Assembly: GCF_033441515.1 (NCBI RefSeq)
Contig: NZ_JAWQJT010000003.1
Location: 744,001 to 808,000 of the forward strand
Length of the DNA stretch: 64,000 nucleotides
Reading direction: 5' to 3'
Source: Amycolatopsis solani
GTDB taxonomy: Bacteria; Actinomycetota; Actinomycetes; Mycobacteriales; Pseudonocardiaceae
Shown here: one piece after another, positions 29,455 through 38,398 of the stretch
Layout of the letters: each line of letters starts with the position of its first letter
How positions within the stretch are numbered: the stretch's first letter is position 1
Notes under the pieces: generated by a model
The model's input: the letters and a program-made list of their open reading frames with translations, nothing else
Told to the model about the DNA's origin: nothing
The model's database searches: none
Position numbers and translations under genes: made by a program

Positions 29455-29547
29455 TGCACGCCACTTTCCAACTGTCCGACGCCGGACAACGCACGGTCGC
29501 GAACCTCGGCACCCTCGTCCTCGCAGCGCGACGACGAGGAGAAACAA

Positions 29548-30348
29548 GTGACGCGAACAGCCACCGAACTGCCTCCCTACCGAGCCCTGCTCGCCGTGGA
29601 CATCCGAGATTTCAGCGGGTCCCTCGGAAGAGATCAGGCCCGGATCACCGACGCCGTGCCGACCATCCTGCGTTCCGCGTTCCAGCGGTGCGGACTCGCC
29701 GAGACGTGGCAGGAGATGCGGTTCGGCTTCGGCACCGGCGACGGCTACGCACTCGGCCTTTCCTCGTCCGCGTTGCCCTTCCTGCTGAACCCGTTCCTCC
29801 CGGCGCTGCAGGAGGAACTCGTGTACCGCGCCGAGGTGAACGCCGACCCGGTGCCACTCCGGATGCGTGTCAGCATCCACGTCGGCCCGGTCACCGATTC
29901 GGGACGGGGACTGCTCAGCGAAGGCAGCGGAACCGCTCGCATCGAGACGCACCGGCTGCTCGACGCGTCACCGGTGCGTGAACTGCTGAACCGCTCCGGC
30001 CCGATGACCCGGGTCGCGGCGATCGTGTCCGCTCGCGCGTACCAGGACGCCGTGCTCTCGGGTTACGCGGCGGACGCACCCGAGAACTACGTGGCCGCGC
30101 CGGTCGAGGTCAAGAAGCTGGTCGACACCGGCTACCTCCGGGTGCCGTCCCCCAGCGGCGGCCTGCTCAGCGATGGTTTCCTGCCCCGCATCTCCGACCC
30201 GGCGGTCGTCGGGGACGAGGACCACCGGGGCGGCGAAAAGGACCGGCCGGGAGAACAGGCCCGGAACGCTTACACCTTCCACGGTCCGGGATTCGTCCAC
30301 GGCGGCACCGGAAACCAGTACAACGGGCCCGACCCGACCAAGCCGTGA
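29548..30348 (+). CDS. Class III nucleotide-cyclase-like protein with C-terminal shared tag
   Basis: The protein has 266 residues. The cyclase-like domain (about 10-195) keeps both metal-binding Asp positions of class III cyclases: D18 in LLAVDIRDFSG and D65 in GFGTGDGYALG. It also has LRMRVSIHVGPV and a GTARIETHRLLDAS segment where active cyclases have the NxAARL motif; the Asn is not kept. Catalysis is therefore uncertain. After a charged linker the protein ends with YTFHGPGFVHGGTGNQYN (242-259), nearly identical to the N-terminus of the next protein. The start is ATG or an equivalent at 29548 behind GAGGAGAAACAA. The stop overlaps the next start (GTGA). See the finding on homotypic tags. 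Confidence 0.78.
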   Translation: MTRTATELPPYRALLAVDIRDFSGSLGRDQARITDAVPTILRSAFQRCGLAETWQEMRFGFGTGDGYALGLSSSALPFLLNPFLPALQEELVYRAEVNADPVPLRMRVSIHVGPVTDSGRGLLSEGSGTARIETHRLLDASPVRELLNRSGPMTRVAAIVSARAYQDAVLSGYAADAPENYVAAPVEVKKLVDTGYLRVPSPSGGLLSDGFLPRISDPAVVGDEDHRGGEKDRPGEQARNAYTFHGPGFVHGGTGNQYNGPDPTKP

Positions 30349-32228
30349 TCAGCATGCCCGATTCCTACACGTTCGACGGGCCGGGCTTCGTCCACGGCGG
30401 CACCGGCGATCAGTACAACCACTTCGTCTTGGAGATGCGGCGAAGGCGACCCGCGCAGTTCGTGGCAAGCGACCACATCCAGTGGCTCGCCGAGCGTTTC
30501 GTATGGCCCGAGCCGTTGACCGCGGGCGCGTTGCGGGAGTCGCACACCCTCGTCCTCACCGGTCCCGAGGGCTCAGGCCGCCGCAGCGCCGCACTGATGT
30601 GCCTCACCGAGAAGGCGGTTCTGGACGCCGGACGCCTGCGCGAGCTTCCCGACCGGAGCGAAGAAGACGAACTCGCCTTGGACCCGGCCGACATCAGGCC
30701 AGGTGAACGCCTTCTCCTCGACCTCACCCAGACCGATGACCGGCACGTCGAGGAACTCCGCCGCGAACTCGAGGGGTTCCGCGCCGCCGTCGACGACCAA
30801 GACGCCCGGCTCGTCGTGGTGATCCGGCGCGGACAACGGAACCTGTTGCCCGATTCGCTTCTCGCCACGGTCACCCCGATCGAGCGACCTCCGGGTCACA
30901 AGGTGTTCGAGGCGTACCTGGCCGCCGAAGGTTTTCGCCTGACCGAGCCCGTTCCGGCGCTCGAGAGCCTCGATCCCTTCCTGGCGGCATCTCCGATGCA
31001 CGAGGTCGTCGAGCTGGCGTCGTTGACCGCGGCCGCAGCGCGCAGGAGCGGACGGTCCGGGTCGGTCGTCGAGTGGGCTCGGGAGGCCGTTGCGGCGCAC
31101 TCCGAGCGAGACGAGCAAGCCTCCGCCCTGTTCCGCGACAACCAGGATCCCGGCCTCCGGGCTCTCCTGGTGGTCGCGGCGTTCCTCCCGGGCGCGACGC
31201 TCGACGCGATGGTCGAGGCCGAAGGTGCGTTCAGCCGGCTCGTGGACCTTCCCCGAGAGGAGAAGCACGTTCTCGACGGGGCTTATCTCGCCGAGCGGAT
31301 GGCCAAGGTCCGGCTCCACACCGACGGGCGCAAGGCCGTCGAATTCAAGGACCTCGCCCTGGACAAGGCCGTGCGAACGCACTTTTGGACCTACTTCCCG
31401 GAACTGCGCGACAAGATGTCCGAGTGGGTGGCGGCGGTGACCTCGCTCCCCGGTGTCGCTGCACCCGCTGCTGCGGCCCTCGCCGACCACTACGCCGACC
31501 AGGTCCTGGCGACGGGCCCGGTCTCGCCTCTCCAGGACCTGGCTCGCCGGTGGTCCGCGAACGGCGACCAGAAAGCCCTGGCCCTGCAGGTTCTGGACGC
31601 CGGCCTGCAACACACCACGTACTCGCCGGAGTTCCGCAAGTTCGTCTACCACCGGGCACGGACTCCGAACACCGAAGCCGGGTTCGCCGAAGTGCTGATC
31701 GAAGCGTGCACCGAAACGATCGCACCGGAGCGGCCGACGCAAGCAATGGTGCGCCTGCACTACTTCACCGGGCACCACGAGCCGTCCGTCCGCGCCTTGG
31801 CCCGGCAAAGGCTGCTCACCTTGGTCCGCGACCGGGGTTTCGAGCGATGGTTCCTCCACCGCTTGGCCACCGTCAGTGCACGGCCGACGGACAGCGCGCT
31901 CCTGCTGGCGCTGGACATCCCCGCCCGGCTCGCCGCCGAACGCAGCGCGAAGACCAACCTCCGCGTCCTTTGGCACCGGCTGCTCGAGGAAGGAATCAGC
32001 ACGTTGCCCGAGGCATCGGTGCAACGCTGGCTCGACCAGCACCCCGCCTTGCTCGTCGAAGCGTGCGACGGCCAGGTGCGCCTGCTCAGCACGCTCTACG
32101 CGTTCGCCCGTGACCAGGTGGACCGTGCAGTCGACGGCGAAGCGCGGCAGGTCCGGCGAGAAAGCGCGTTGACGCTCCAACACCTCATCGATGCCGCGAT
32201 GGCACCCGTCCACCCCGAGGAGCTGTGA
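30345..32228 (+). CDS. Large P-loop-like protein with N-terminal shared tag
   Basis: The protein has 627 residues from GTG 30345 (GTGA overlap with the cyclase-like gene); ATG 30354 is the alternative. Residues 8-25, YTFDGPGFVHGGTGDQYN, repeat the tag at the end of the preceding protein. A nucleotide-binding-like segment follows: TLVLTGPEGSGRRSAAL (about 68-84), a P-loop in which the usual Lys is Arg. RLLLDLTQTDD (about 118-128) could be the Walker B strand, and RLVVVIRRGQRNLLP a later strand. From about 200 to the end the protein is helical and rich in Leu/Ala, perhaps helical repeats. It looks like a STAND-type or sensor-scaffold NTPase relative; I do not recognise a named family. It is coupled to both neighbours. 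Confidence 0.7.
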   Translation: MISMPDSYTFDGPGFVHGGTGDQYNHFVLEMRRRRPAQFVASDHIQWLAERFVWPEPLTAGALRESHTLVLTGPEGSGRRSAALMCLTEKAVLDAGRLRELPDRSEEDELALDPADIRPGERLLLDLTQTDDRHVEELRRELEGFRAAVDDQDARLVVVIRRGQRNLLPDSLLATVTPIERPPGHKVFEAYLAAEGFRLTEPVPALESLDPFLAASPMHEVVELASLTAAAARRSGRSGSVVEWAREAVAAHSERDEQASALFRDNQDPGLRALLVVAAFLPGATLDAMVEAEGAFSRLVDLPREEKHVLDGAYLAERMAKVRLHTDGRKAVEFKDLALDKAVRTHFWTYFPELRDKMSEWVAAVTSLPGVAAPAAAALADHYADQVLATGPVSPLQDLARRWSANGDQKALALQVLDAGLQHTTYSPEFRKFVYHRARTPNTEAGFAEVLIEACTETIAPERPTQAMVRLHYFTGHHEPSVRALARQRLLTLVRDRGFERWFLHRLATVSARPTDSALLLALDIPARLAAERSAKTNLRVLWHRLLEEGISTLPEASVQRWLDQHPALLVEACDGQVRLLSTLYAFARDQVDRAVDGEARQVRRESALTLQHLIDAAMAPVHPEEL

Positions 32229-33436
32229 TGAGCAAGGACACCACCGAAACGATCGCGGGCGGCGCCATCGCCTTCCTCGTGCCGCTGTGCGTGGGCCTCG
32301 CCGCGGGCTGGCCCGTTTGGATCACCGCGCTGGCGACCGTGACCGTCTTCCTCCTGACGCTGTGGGGGTTGCACAGCTACCACTTCCGCACCGAGCAGGC
32401 GCGGCTCCGCGCGGAAAACGCCTACCGGCAACACATGACAGCGCAGCAGGCCCCGCCACCACCTCCGCCGCCGGCGCCCGGACCGCCACCGAGCCGGGTC
32501 GTCGCCCCGATGTCGCTGCCCAGCTCGCTGGAAGGCATCCCGTTCACCTTCGGGTGCACGGTGCACTGGGATCCCGCGGAGTTGCGCCTCGACCGGGGAC
32601 ACGCCGATCCGGCCGCGGTCGCCACCGCGGCGGTAGTGGAACGGGCCCGGGAGATCAGTCAAGCACACCACCCTGACGACGACGCTGTCGTCCACGCGCT
32701 GGCCGCGGCTCTCGGGCGGCCGGCCGCCACTCCCGACCGGTTGCTGCAAGCGTGGGCGACCGACGTCAAGACCCAGGTCGGTCAGCACCACCGCGAGCAC
32801 CTCAACGCCCTGGCCACCTTGCGCCGGCAGCAACAGCTGCAGGAACAGCGCATCGCGAACCAGCGCGTGGTGCGCGCGTACCTGGGCGACGAGGTGCTGA
32901 CCGACGTCGGCAGCACAGTCGTGTGGTGGCTCGCGCGCAACGAAGAGGAGGTACGCGAAACAGTCGACCTCATCGGAACGCTGGCACGGCTGTCCGCGGC
33001 GGCCAACAACTCAGAGGTCGACGAGTTGTTCCGGCACCTCTTGCCGGAGAACGTCACCCCGCGACCGGCAGTCCCGCCGCCGTCGTTCTTCACGCCGCCG
33101 GAACCGGCGTTCTTCGTCGACGCTGCAGGAGAAGTCAACCCGGCGGAGGAGGAACGAGGGGGCAAAGTCGATCTGCTACCCGATCCCGACGATTCCCAGA
33201 ACAGTCTGTTCGGGCACCAGCTGGCGGACCTCGCCGAGCGGCACGGGCACGCGGATCTGGCCCAGGAGTACCGCGAGCGGTACCGGACGGTCGACGCGAC
33301 CGGACCTTCCGGCTCAGCGGCTCCTTCCGAAGAGCAAGGTGGATTCTTCGGACACGAACCGCCCTCGACCGAGCCCCCGGCGGGGAACGGGCCATCGGAC
33401 GGCGAAGACCGGCGTGACTGGGGCGCCGGCGGCTAG
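32228..33436 (+). CDS. Membrane-anchored protein of the tagged cluster
   Basis: The protein has 402 residues. Two hydrophobic segments near the N-terminus (about 8-26 and 28-46: IAGGAIAFLVPLCVGLAAG, WITALATVTVFLLTLWGL) make a hairpin anchor. A Pro-rich linker (about 73-90) comes next. A mainly helical, partly coiled-coil region follows (about 130-225, e.g. QHHREHLNALATLRRQQQLQ), then an acidic, Pro- and Gly-rich disordered tail from about 275. The start is ATG 32228, one base overlapping the previous stop (TGATG), with GAGGAG upstream. It lacks the YTF..QYN tag. By position it may be the membrane-acting partner of the cluster, but this is inference. It overlaps priA tail to tail by 4 bases. 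Confidence 0.65.
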   Translation: MSKDTTETIAGGAIAFLVPLCVGLAAGWPVWITALATVTVFLLTLWGLHSYHFRTEQARLRAENAYRQHMTAQQAPPPPPPPAPGPPPSRVVAPMSLPSSLEGIPFTFGCTVHWDPAELRLDRGHADPAAVATAAVVERAREISQAHHPDDDAVVHALAAALGRPAATPDRLLQAWATDVKTQVGQHHREHLNALATLRRQQQLQEQRIANQRVVRAYLGDEVLTDVGSTVVWWLARNEEEVRETVDLIGTLARLSAAANNSEVDELFRHLLPENVTPRPAVPPPSFFTPPEPAFFVDAAGEVNPAEEERGGKVDLLPDPDDSQNSLFGHQLADLAERHGHADLAQEYRERYRTVDATGPSGSAAPSEEQGGFFGHEPPSTEPPAGNGPSDGEDRRDWGAGG

Positions 33437-35529
33437 ATGAGCTCCAGCGGGTCCAGCTGGATGCGGATCGGCTCCGTGGCCTTGCGGGCATCCCGCCGCG
33501 CCGCGGCCGCGTGGATCGACGTCGCCAAGGCCTTGCCCTCGGCTCGGGAAACCCGCACCAGGGCCCGTTCCCGCTCCGCGTTGCCCTCCTCGTCCACCTC
33601 GCCCAGGGGGACCGGGCCGAGGACCTCGCCCGACGGCGGGAGCGGCAAGTCGTCCAGGAGGGCGGCCACCGCGTCCGGGGTGCCCTCCACGCTCGCCATG
33701 CGCATGGAGGGCGGGAAGCCCAGCTCGCGGCGCTCGGCCAGCTCCTGGCCCGCGTGCCAGGCCGGGTCCCAGCGGACCAGGGCCTGGACCACCGCCAGCC
33801 CGGCCTCCGCTCCCACGATCACGCGGCCGCCCGCCGAAGCTGGGCGGACCAGGGCGGCCGCGGCCATCCAGCGGCGCAGGGTTTCCTCCGCCGCCCTGAG
33901 GTCCTGGCGGCCGAGGAGGGCCCAGCCGTCCAGCAGCAGCGCTGCGCCGTAGCCGGCTTCGGCCACCGGTTCCGCTCCCGGGGTGCAGACCACCAGGGCC
34001 GGTTTGGCCGGGACCGAGGTCAGCACCTCCGCTGCTCCCGAGGTGCGGACCGGGATGCCCGGGAACGCGCGGCCGAGCTCCTCCGCCGTGCGCTTCGCGC
34101 CGACGATCGCCGCTCGGAGTTTCACCGAGCCGCAGGCCGGGCAGCGGAACGCCGTTTCCGGGACGCCGCACCAGCGGCACGCCGGGGGTTTCGGGCGGCC
34201 GTCGATCGAGCCGCCCGGCAGCGACAGCGGGCCCGCGCAGCGGCGGCAGTGCGCGGGCGTCCGGCAGTTCCCGCAGGCCAGGCCCGGGACGTACCCGCGG
34301 CGCGGTACCTGGACCAGTGCCGGGTGGCCGGCCGCGAACGCCTGGCGCGCCGCTTCGAACGCCACCGCCGGGAGGCGGGCCACGCGGGCGGCCTCGTCGC
34401 GGGCGACGTCGAAGTCCTCGCCCACCGGCGTGACGCGCGGAGCCGCGGAGCGCAGCACCGTGCGGTCGGCCAGCACCGGCGCCGCCCAGCCCGACTCGAC
34501 CAGCAGCTGGGCCTCGGCCGTGCGGGCGAACCCGCCGACCAGCAGGGACGCCTTCGCCGCGTGCGCGCGGTCCATCAGCACGTCGCGGACGTGCGGGTAC
34601 GGCGCGTGCTGGTCGAGGTGCAGGTCGTCGCCGTCGTCCCAGACCACGAACAGGCCGGGGTCGTGGACCGGCGCGAACATCGCCGCGCGCGTGCCGACCA
34701 CCACCCGGACCGCGCCGCGCAGCACCGCCAGCCAGCGCCGGTACCGCTCGGCAGGACCCAAGCCCGCGATCAGCGCCACCACGGCTTCCTCGCCCAGCAG
34801 CGCGGCGCACGCCTCGTGCACGCGGGTCAGGTCGCGGTGGTCGGGCACGACCAGGACCGCGCCGCGGCCGGCGGCGGCCACCACCGCCGCGGCCTCGGCC
34901 AGCCGCCGCGGCCAGTCTTCGCCCGGCAGGGCCTGCCAGACGGCGTTCGCGGGCTTCCCCTCGGCGAGGGCCTCCAGAAACGCCGGGCCGCGCTGGTAGC
35001 GCGTCCAGGCCTCCGTATCGGGCGCGTCCGGCGGCGCCGCGGGCGCGAGCGGCGGCTCGCCCTCGGCCTTCGCGTGGCGAGGCGGGATCGCGAGCCGCAG
35101 GACGTCGGACAGCGTGCCGCCGTAGCGGTCGGCCACCGACCGGCACAGCGCGTGCAACGACGGCGGCAGCACCGGCTCGCTCGACGTCACGCGGTCCAGG
35201 AACGCGAGCTTCCGGTCGTAGTCGCTGGACTCGCCGCGCTCGATCAGGTAGCCGTCGACCAGCTGGCCGGCGAAGCGGACGCGGACGCGGCAGCCGGGCA
35301 CGGCCGTCTCGTGCAGCTTCTCGGGCACGAGGTAGTCGAAGGTGCGGTCCAGGTGCGCCAGCGGGATGTCGACGACGATCCGCGCGACCGGCTTCTCCGG
35401 CGCGGGCTGCTGCGCCCCCTTCGCCTTCGCACCCGGCTTCGGCGGCTTCCGGGCGCGCGAGGGCGCCGCCTTCGGCGAAGGCGGCTTCTCCGGGAGCTCC
35501 CAGAGGGCGGCGGGCTCGGAACTACTCAC
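33433..35529 (-). CDS. priA: Primosomal protein N' (PriA), actinobacterial form without helicase motifs
   Basis: The protein has 698 residues. After a basic Pro/Lys-rich N-terminus (1-50) comes the PriA 3' DNA-binding domain (VARIVVDIPLAHLDRTFDYLV). The helicase core is degenerate: AVLVVPDHRDLTRVHEAC stands where a Walker A would be, and FVVWDDGDDLHLDQHAPYPHV stands where DEEH is expected. The zinc-binding region is intact, with eight Cys: CGNC, CRRC, CRWCG and CPACGS. This loss is known for actinobacterial PriA, which is thought to act without ATP hydrolysis. The start is GTG 35527-35529. It follows metK by 90 bases with a hairpin between. Confidence 0.9.
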   Translation of the reverse strand: MSSSEPAALWELPEKPPSPKAAPSRARKPPKPGAKAKGAQQPAPEKPVARIVVDIPLAHLDRTFDYLVPEKLHETAVPGCRVRVRFAGQLVDGYLIERGESSDYDRKLAFLDRVTSSEPVLPPSLHALCRSVADRYGGTLSDVLRLAIPPRHAKAEGEPPLAPAAPPDAPDTEAWTRYQRGPAFLEALAEGKPANAVWQALPGEDWPRRLAEAAAVVAAAGRGAVLVVPDHRDLTRVHEACAALLGEEAVVALIAGLGPAERYRRWLAVLRGAVRVVVGTRAAMFAPVHDPGLFVVWDDGDDLHLDQHAPYPHVRDVLMDRAHAAKASLLVGGFARTAEAQLLVESGWAAPVLADRTVLRSAAPRVTPVGEDFDVARDEAARVARLPAVAFEAARQAFAAGHPALVQVPRRGYVPGLACGNCRTPAHCRRCAGPLSLPGGSIDGRPKPPACRWCGVPETAFRCPACGSVKLRAAIVGAKRTAEELGRAFPGIPVRTSGAAEVLTSVPAKPALVVCTPGAEPVAEAGYGAALLLDGWALLGRQDLRAAEETLRRWMAAAALVRPASAGGRVIVGAEAGLAVVQALVRWDPAWHAGQELAERRELGFPPSMRMASVEGTPDAVAALLDDLPLPPSGEVLGPVPLGEVDEEGNAERERALVRVSRAEGKALATSIHAAAARRDARKATEPIRIQLDPLELI

Positions 35530-35571
35530 GCCGTGATCTCTACCAGACCCCTCCGACAGTCCCGACACGAG

Positions 35572-35606
35572 GAAGGCCACCCCGCGACGTACGCGGGGTG
35601 GCCTTC
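35572..35606 (-). terminator. Hairpin after metK
   Basis: Perfect 15-bp arms gaaggccaccccgcg (35572-35586) and cgcggggtggccttc (35592-35606) enclose a 5-base loop. It begins 14 bases after the metK stop, reading leftward. Only a weak pyrimidine tract follows. It would separate metK from priA, which then needs its own promoter in about 40 bases. Confidence 0.75.
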
Positions 35607-35619
35607 ACCGGATCGTGCG

Positions 35620-36834
35620 TCAGGCGCCGGCGGCCGACTTCAGGGCCTCGGCGCGGGCCGTGCTCTCCCAGGGGAGGTCCAGCTCGGGACGGCCGAAGTG
35701 GCCGTACGCCGCGGTCGGGGCGTAGATCGGGCGCAGCAGGTCGAGGTCGCGGATGATCGCCGCCGGCCGGAGGTCGAAGACCTCGGTGATGGCCTGCTGG
35801 ATCTTCGACGGGTCGACCGTCTCGGTGCCGAACGTCTCGACGAACAGGCCGACCGGGGCCGCCTTGCCGATCGCGTACGCGACCTGCACCTCGGTCCGCG
35901 ACGCCAGCCCGGCGGCGACGACGTTCTTGGCCACCCAGCGCATCGCGTACGCGGCGGAACGGTCGACCTTGGACGGGTCCTTGCCGGAGAACGCGCCGCC
36001 GCCGTGGCGGGCCATGCCGCCGTAGGTGTCGACGATGATCTTGCGTCCGGTCAGGCCGGCGTCGCCCATCGGGCCGCCGATGACGAACCGGCCGGTCGGG
36101 TTGACCAACAGGCGCGCGTTCGACGTGTCGATGCCCAGGCCCTCGAGCTCGGGGCCGACGACGTGCTCCTTGACGTCGACGCTGAGCATCCGCTCCAGGT
36201 CGATGCCGTCGGCGTGCTGCGAGGACACGACGACCGTGTCGAGGCGCACCGGCTGGTCGCCGGCGTACTCGATGGTCACCTGGGTCTTGCCGTCCGGGCG
36301 CAGGTACGGCAGCACGCCGTCCTTGCGGACCGCGGTCAGGCGCTTGGAGAGCCGGTGGGCCAGCGCGATCGGCAGCGGCATCAGCTCGGGGGTGTCCGAG
36401 CAGGCGTAGCCGAACATCAGGCCCTGGTCGCCGGCACCCTGGCGGTTGATCTCGTCCTCGTCCGACTCGACCCGCGACTCGTACGCGGTGTCGACGCCCT
36501 GGGCGATGTCGGGCGACTGCGAACCGATCGCGACGTTGACGCCGCAGGAGTTCCCGTCGAAGCCCTTGGCGGAGGAGTCGTAGCCGATCTTCAGGATGAC
36601 GTCGCGGACGATCGTGGGGATGTCGGCGTACGCCTCCGTCGTCACCTCGCCGGCCACGTGCACCTGGCCGGTGGTGATGAGGGTCTCGACCGCGACGCGG
36701 CTGCGCGGGTCCTTCGACAGCAGGCCGTCGAGGATCGAATCGCTGATGGCGTCGCAAATCTTGTCGGGGTGCCCTTCGGTCACCGACTCCGAGGTGAACA
36801 ATCTGCTGCTAGACGCGGTCACGGTGGCCGTCAC
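35620..36834 (-). CDS. metK: S-adenosylmethionine synthetase
   Basis: The protein has about 404 residues. MetK makes SAM from methionine and ATP. Motifs: [20 protein letters not shown] with the catalytic His, [20 protein letters not shown], the phosphate loop [19 protein letters not shown], and the C-terminal [23 protein letters not shown] 36832-36834 is used; a GTG four codons later (VTASSSRLF) is also possible, and GAGGA lies close upstream. The 81-base gap to coaBC contains TTGACC near 36914-36919 (minus strand), a possible -35 for a separate promoter. I see no SAM riboswitch fold. Confidence 0.96.
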   Translation of the reverse strand: MTATVTASSSRLFTSESVTEGHPDKICDAISDSILDGLLSKDPRSRVAVETLITTGQVHVAGEVTTEAYADIPTIVRDVILKIGYDSSAKGFDGNSCGVNVAIGSQSPDIAQGVDTAYESRVESDEDEINRQGAGDQGLMFGYACSDTPELMPLPIALAHRLSKRLTAVRKDGVLPYLRPDGKTQVTIEYAGDQPVRLDTVVVSSQHADGIDLERMLSVDVKEHVVGPELEGLGIDTSNARLLVNPTGRFVIGGPMGDAGLTGRKIIVDTYGGMARHGGGAFSGKDPSKVDRSAAYAMRWVAKNVVAAGLASRTEVQVAYAIGKAAPVGLFVETFGTETVDPSKIQQAITEVFDLRPAAIIRDLDLLRPIYAPTAAYGHFGRPELDLPWESTARAEALKSAAGA

Positions 36835-36915
36835 TTCCTCACCTAGACGTCGGATGCCCGGAAAGTTAGGCACCCCTTACCAGTGCAAGCGTACTGACTA
36901 TCGCTCTAGGGACGG

Positions 36916-38136
36916 TCAACGCTTCATGAAGCTCACAACAGCGTCCCACACCATGGACGCCAGTTCGGCTTTCTGCACAAGAGGTAGGGGTTTTTCAGTG
37001 GAATCGGCCCCTAGGAGCCAGCCCGAGTTGTCCTCGGTGCCGAACGCCTTGCCGTCCCCGACCGCGTTCACGACCAGCAGGTCCGCGCCCTTGCGCTTGA
37101 GCTTCGCGCGGGCGTGGTCGAGGACGCTGCCCTGCTCGTCCCCGGTTTCGGCGGCGAACCCGACGACGACCTGCCCGGCCCGCCGGTTCCGCACCAGTTC
37201 GGCCAGGATGTCCGCGTTGCGGTCGAGGGTGATGACCGGATCCGGCTGGTCGTCGGACTTCTTGATCTTGTGGTCGGCCCGGTTCGCCGGCCGGAAGTCG
37301 GCGACGGCGGCGGCCATCACGACGACGTCCGCGGAGTGGGACGCGGCGTGCACGGCCTGCCGCAGCTCCTCGGCGGTCGAGACGTGCTGGACGGTCGCGC
37401 CCGCCGGGTCCGGCAGCGCGACGGTGTGCGCGGTGACCAGGGTGACGTCGGCGCCGCGCTGGGCGGCGACGCGGGCCAGCGCGTAGCCCTGCTTGCCCGA
37501 CGAGCGGTTGCCCAGGTAGCGGACCGGGTCCAGCGGCTCGCGCGTGCCGCCGGCCGACACGACGACGCGGACGCCTTCGAGGTCGCGCGGGAGGGCGTCG
37601 GGGCGGGCCAGCAGCAGCCGCGCCAGGTCGACGATCTCGGCCGGGTTCGCCAGGCGGCCCTTGCCGGTGTCGACGCCGGTCAACCGGCCCGAGTCGGGCT
37701 CGGTGACGATCGCGCCGCGCGAGCGCAGCAGCGCGACGTTGTCGCGGGTCGCGGGGTGCTCCCACATCTCCGTGTGCATCGCCGGGAAGAAGGCGACCGG
37801 GCACCGGGCGGTGAGCAGGGTGTTCGTCAGCAGGTCGTCCGCGAGGCCGTGCGCGGCCTTGGCCAGGAGGTTCGCCGTGGCCGGGACCACCAGGACGAGG
37901 TCGGCTTCCTTGCCGACGCGGACGTGCTGCACCTCGGGCACCTCGGTGAACACGCCGGTGTGCACCGGGTGCCCCGAGAGCGCTTCGAAGGTCGCCGCGC
38001 CGACGAAGTTCAGCGCGGCTTCGGTGGGGACCACGCGGACGTCGTGACCGGATTCGGTCAGCCCGCGCAGCACCTCACACGCCTTGTAGGCGGCGATGCC
38101 GCCGCCCACGCCCAGGACGACGCGGGGTTTACTCAC
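36916..38136 (-). CDS. coaBC: Bifunctional phosphopantothenoylcysteine decarboxylase / PPC synthetase
   Basis: The protein has 406 residues and carries two steps of coenzyme A synthesis. CoaC half (1-about 185): [31 protein letters not shown] with the active-site His region, [19 protein letters not shown] (FMN) and [14 protein letters not shown]. CoaB half (about 190-406): [20 protein letters not shown] then [24 protein letters not shown] and [11 protein letters not shown] 38134-38136 overlaps the rpoZ stop by 8 bases, so it is part of mihF-gmk-rpoZ-coaBC. Confidence 0.96.
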   Translation of the reverse strand: MSKPRVVLGVGGGIAAYKACEVLRGLTESGHDVRVVPTEAALNFVGAATFEALSGHPVHTGVFTEVPEVQHVRVGKEADLVLVVPATANLLAKAAHGLADDLLTNTLLTARCPVAFFPAMHTEMWEHPATRDNVALLRSRGAIVTEPDSGRLTGVDTGKGRLANPAEIVDLARLLLARPDALPRDLEGVRVVVSAGGTREPLDPVRYLGNRSSGKQGYALARVAAQRGADVTLVTAHTVALPDPAGATVQHVSTAEELRQAVHAASHSADVVVMAAAVADFRPANRADHKIKKSDDQPDPVITLDRNADILAELVRNRRAGQVVVGFAAETGDEQGSVLDHARAKLKRKGADLLVVNAVGDGKAFGTEDNSGWLLGADSTEKPLPLVQKAELASMVWDAVVSFMKR

Positions 38137-38398
38137 CCTCGGTGTGCTCGAGCAGGCCGCCGTGGATCTCGCGCAGCGCGATCGAGAGCGGCTTCTCGCG
38201 CGGGCCCGGCTCGACGAGCGGGCCGACGTACTCGAGCAGACCCTCGCCCAGCTGGGCGTAGTAGTCGTTGATCTGGCGGGCGCGCTTGGCCGAGTAGATC
38301 ACCAGCGCGTACTTCGAGCTGACCTTCTCGAGCAGGTCGTCGATCGGAGGGTTGGTGATGCCCTCGAGCTCTTCGGTCAAGGCAATCTGGCTGGTCAC
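38129..38398 (-). CDS. rpoZ: RNA polymerase omega subunit
   Basis: The protein has 89 residues. Omega helps assemble the beta' subunit of RNA polymerase. The conserved core is [20 protein letters not shown] then [15 protein letters not shown], with the actinobacterial C-terminal part [20 protein letters not shown] then [12 protein letters not shown] 38396-38398 overlaps the gmk stop as GTGA. Its place between gmk and coaBC is the usual one. Confidence 0.95.
   Translation of the reverse strand: MTSQIALTEELEGITNPPIDDLLEKVSSKYALVIYSAKRARQINDYYAQLGEGLLEYVGPLVEPGPREKPLSIALREIHGGLLEHTEGE

Noticed and set aside
33511..36846. 1111-codon plus-strand frame antisense to priA and metK
   Set aside because: Antisense shadow; the minus strand encodes two clear conserved proteins.
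36835..36915. SAM riboswitch before metK
   Set aside because: The 81-base gap is too short and shows no conserved SAM-riboswitch pattern; a plain promoter explains it better.
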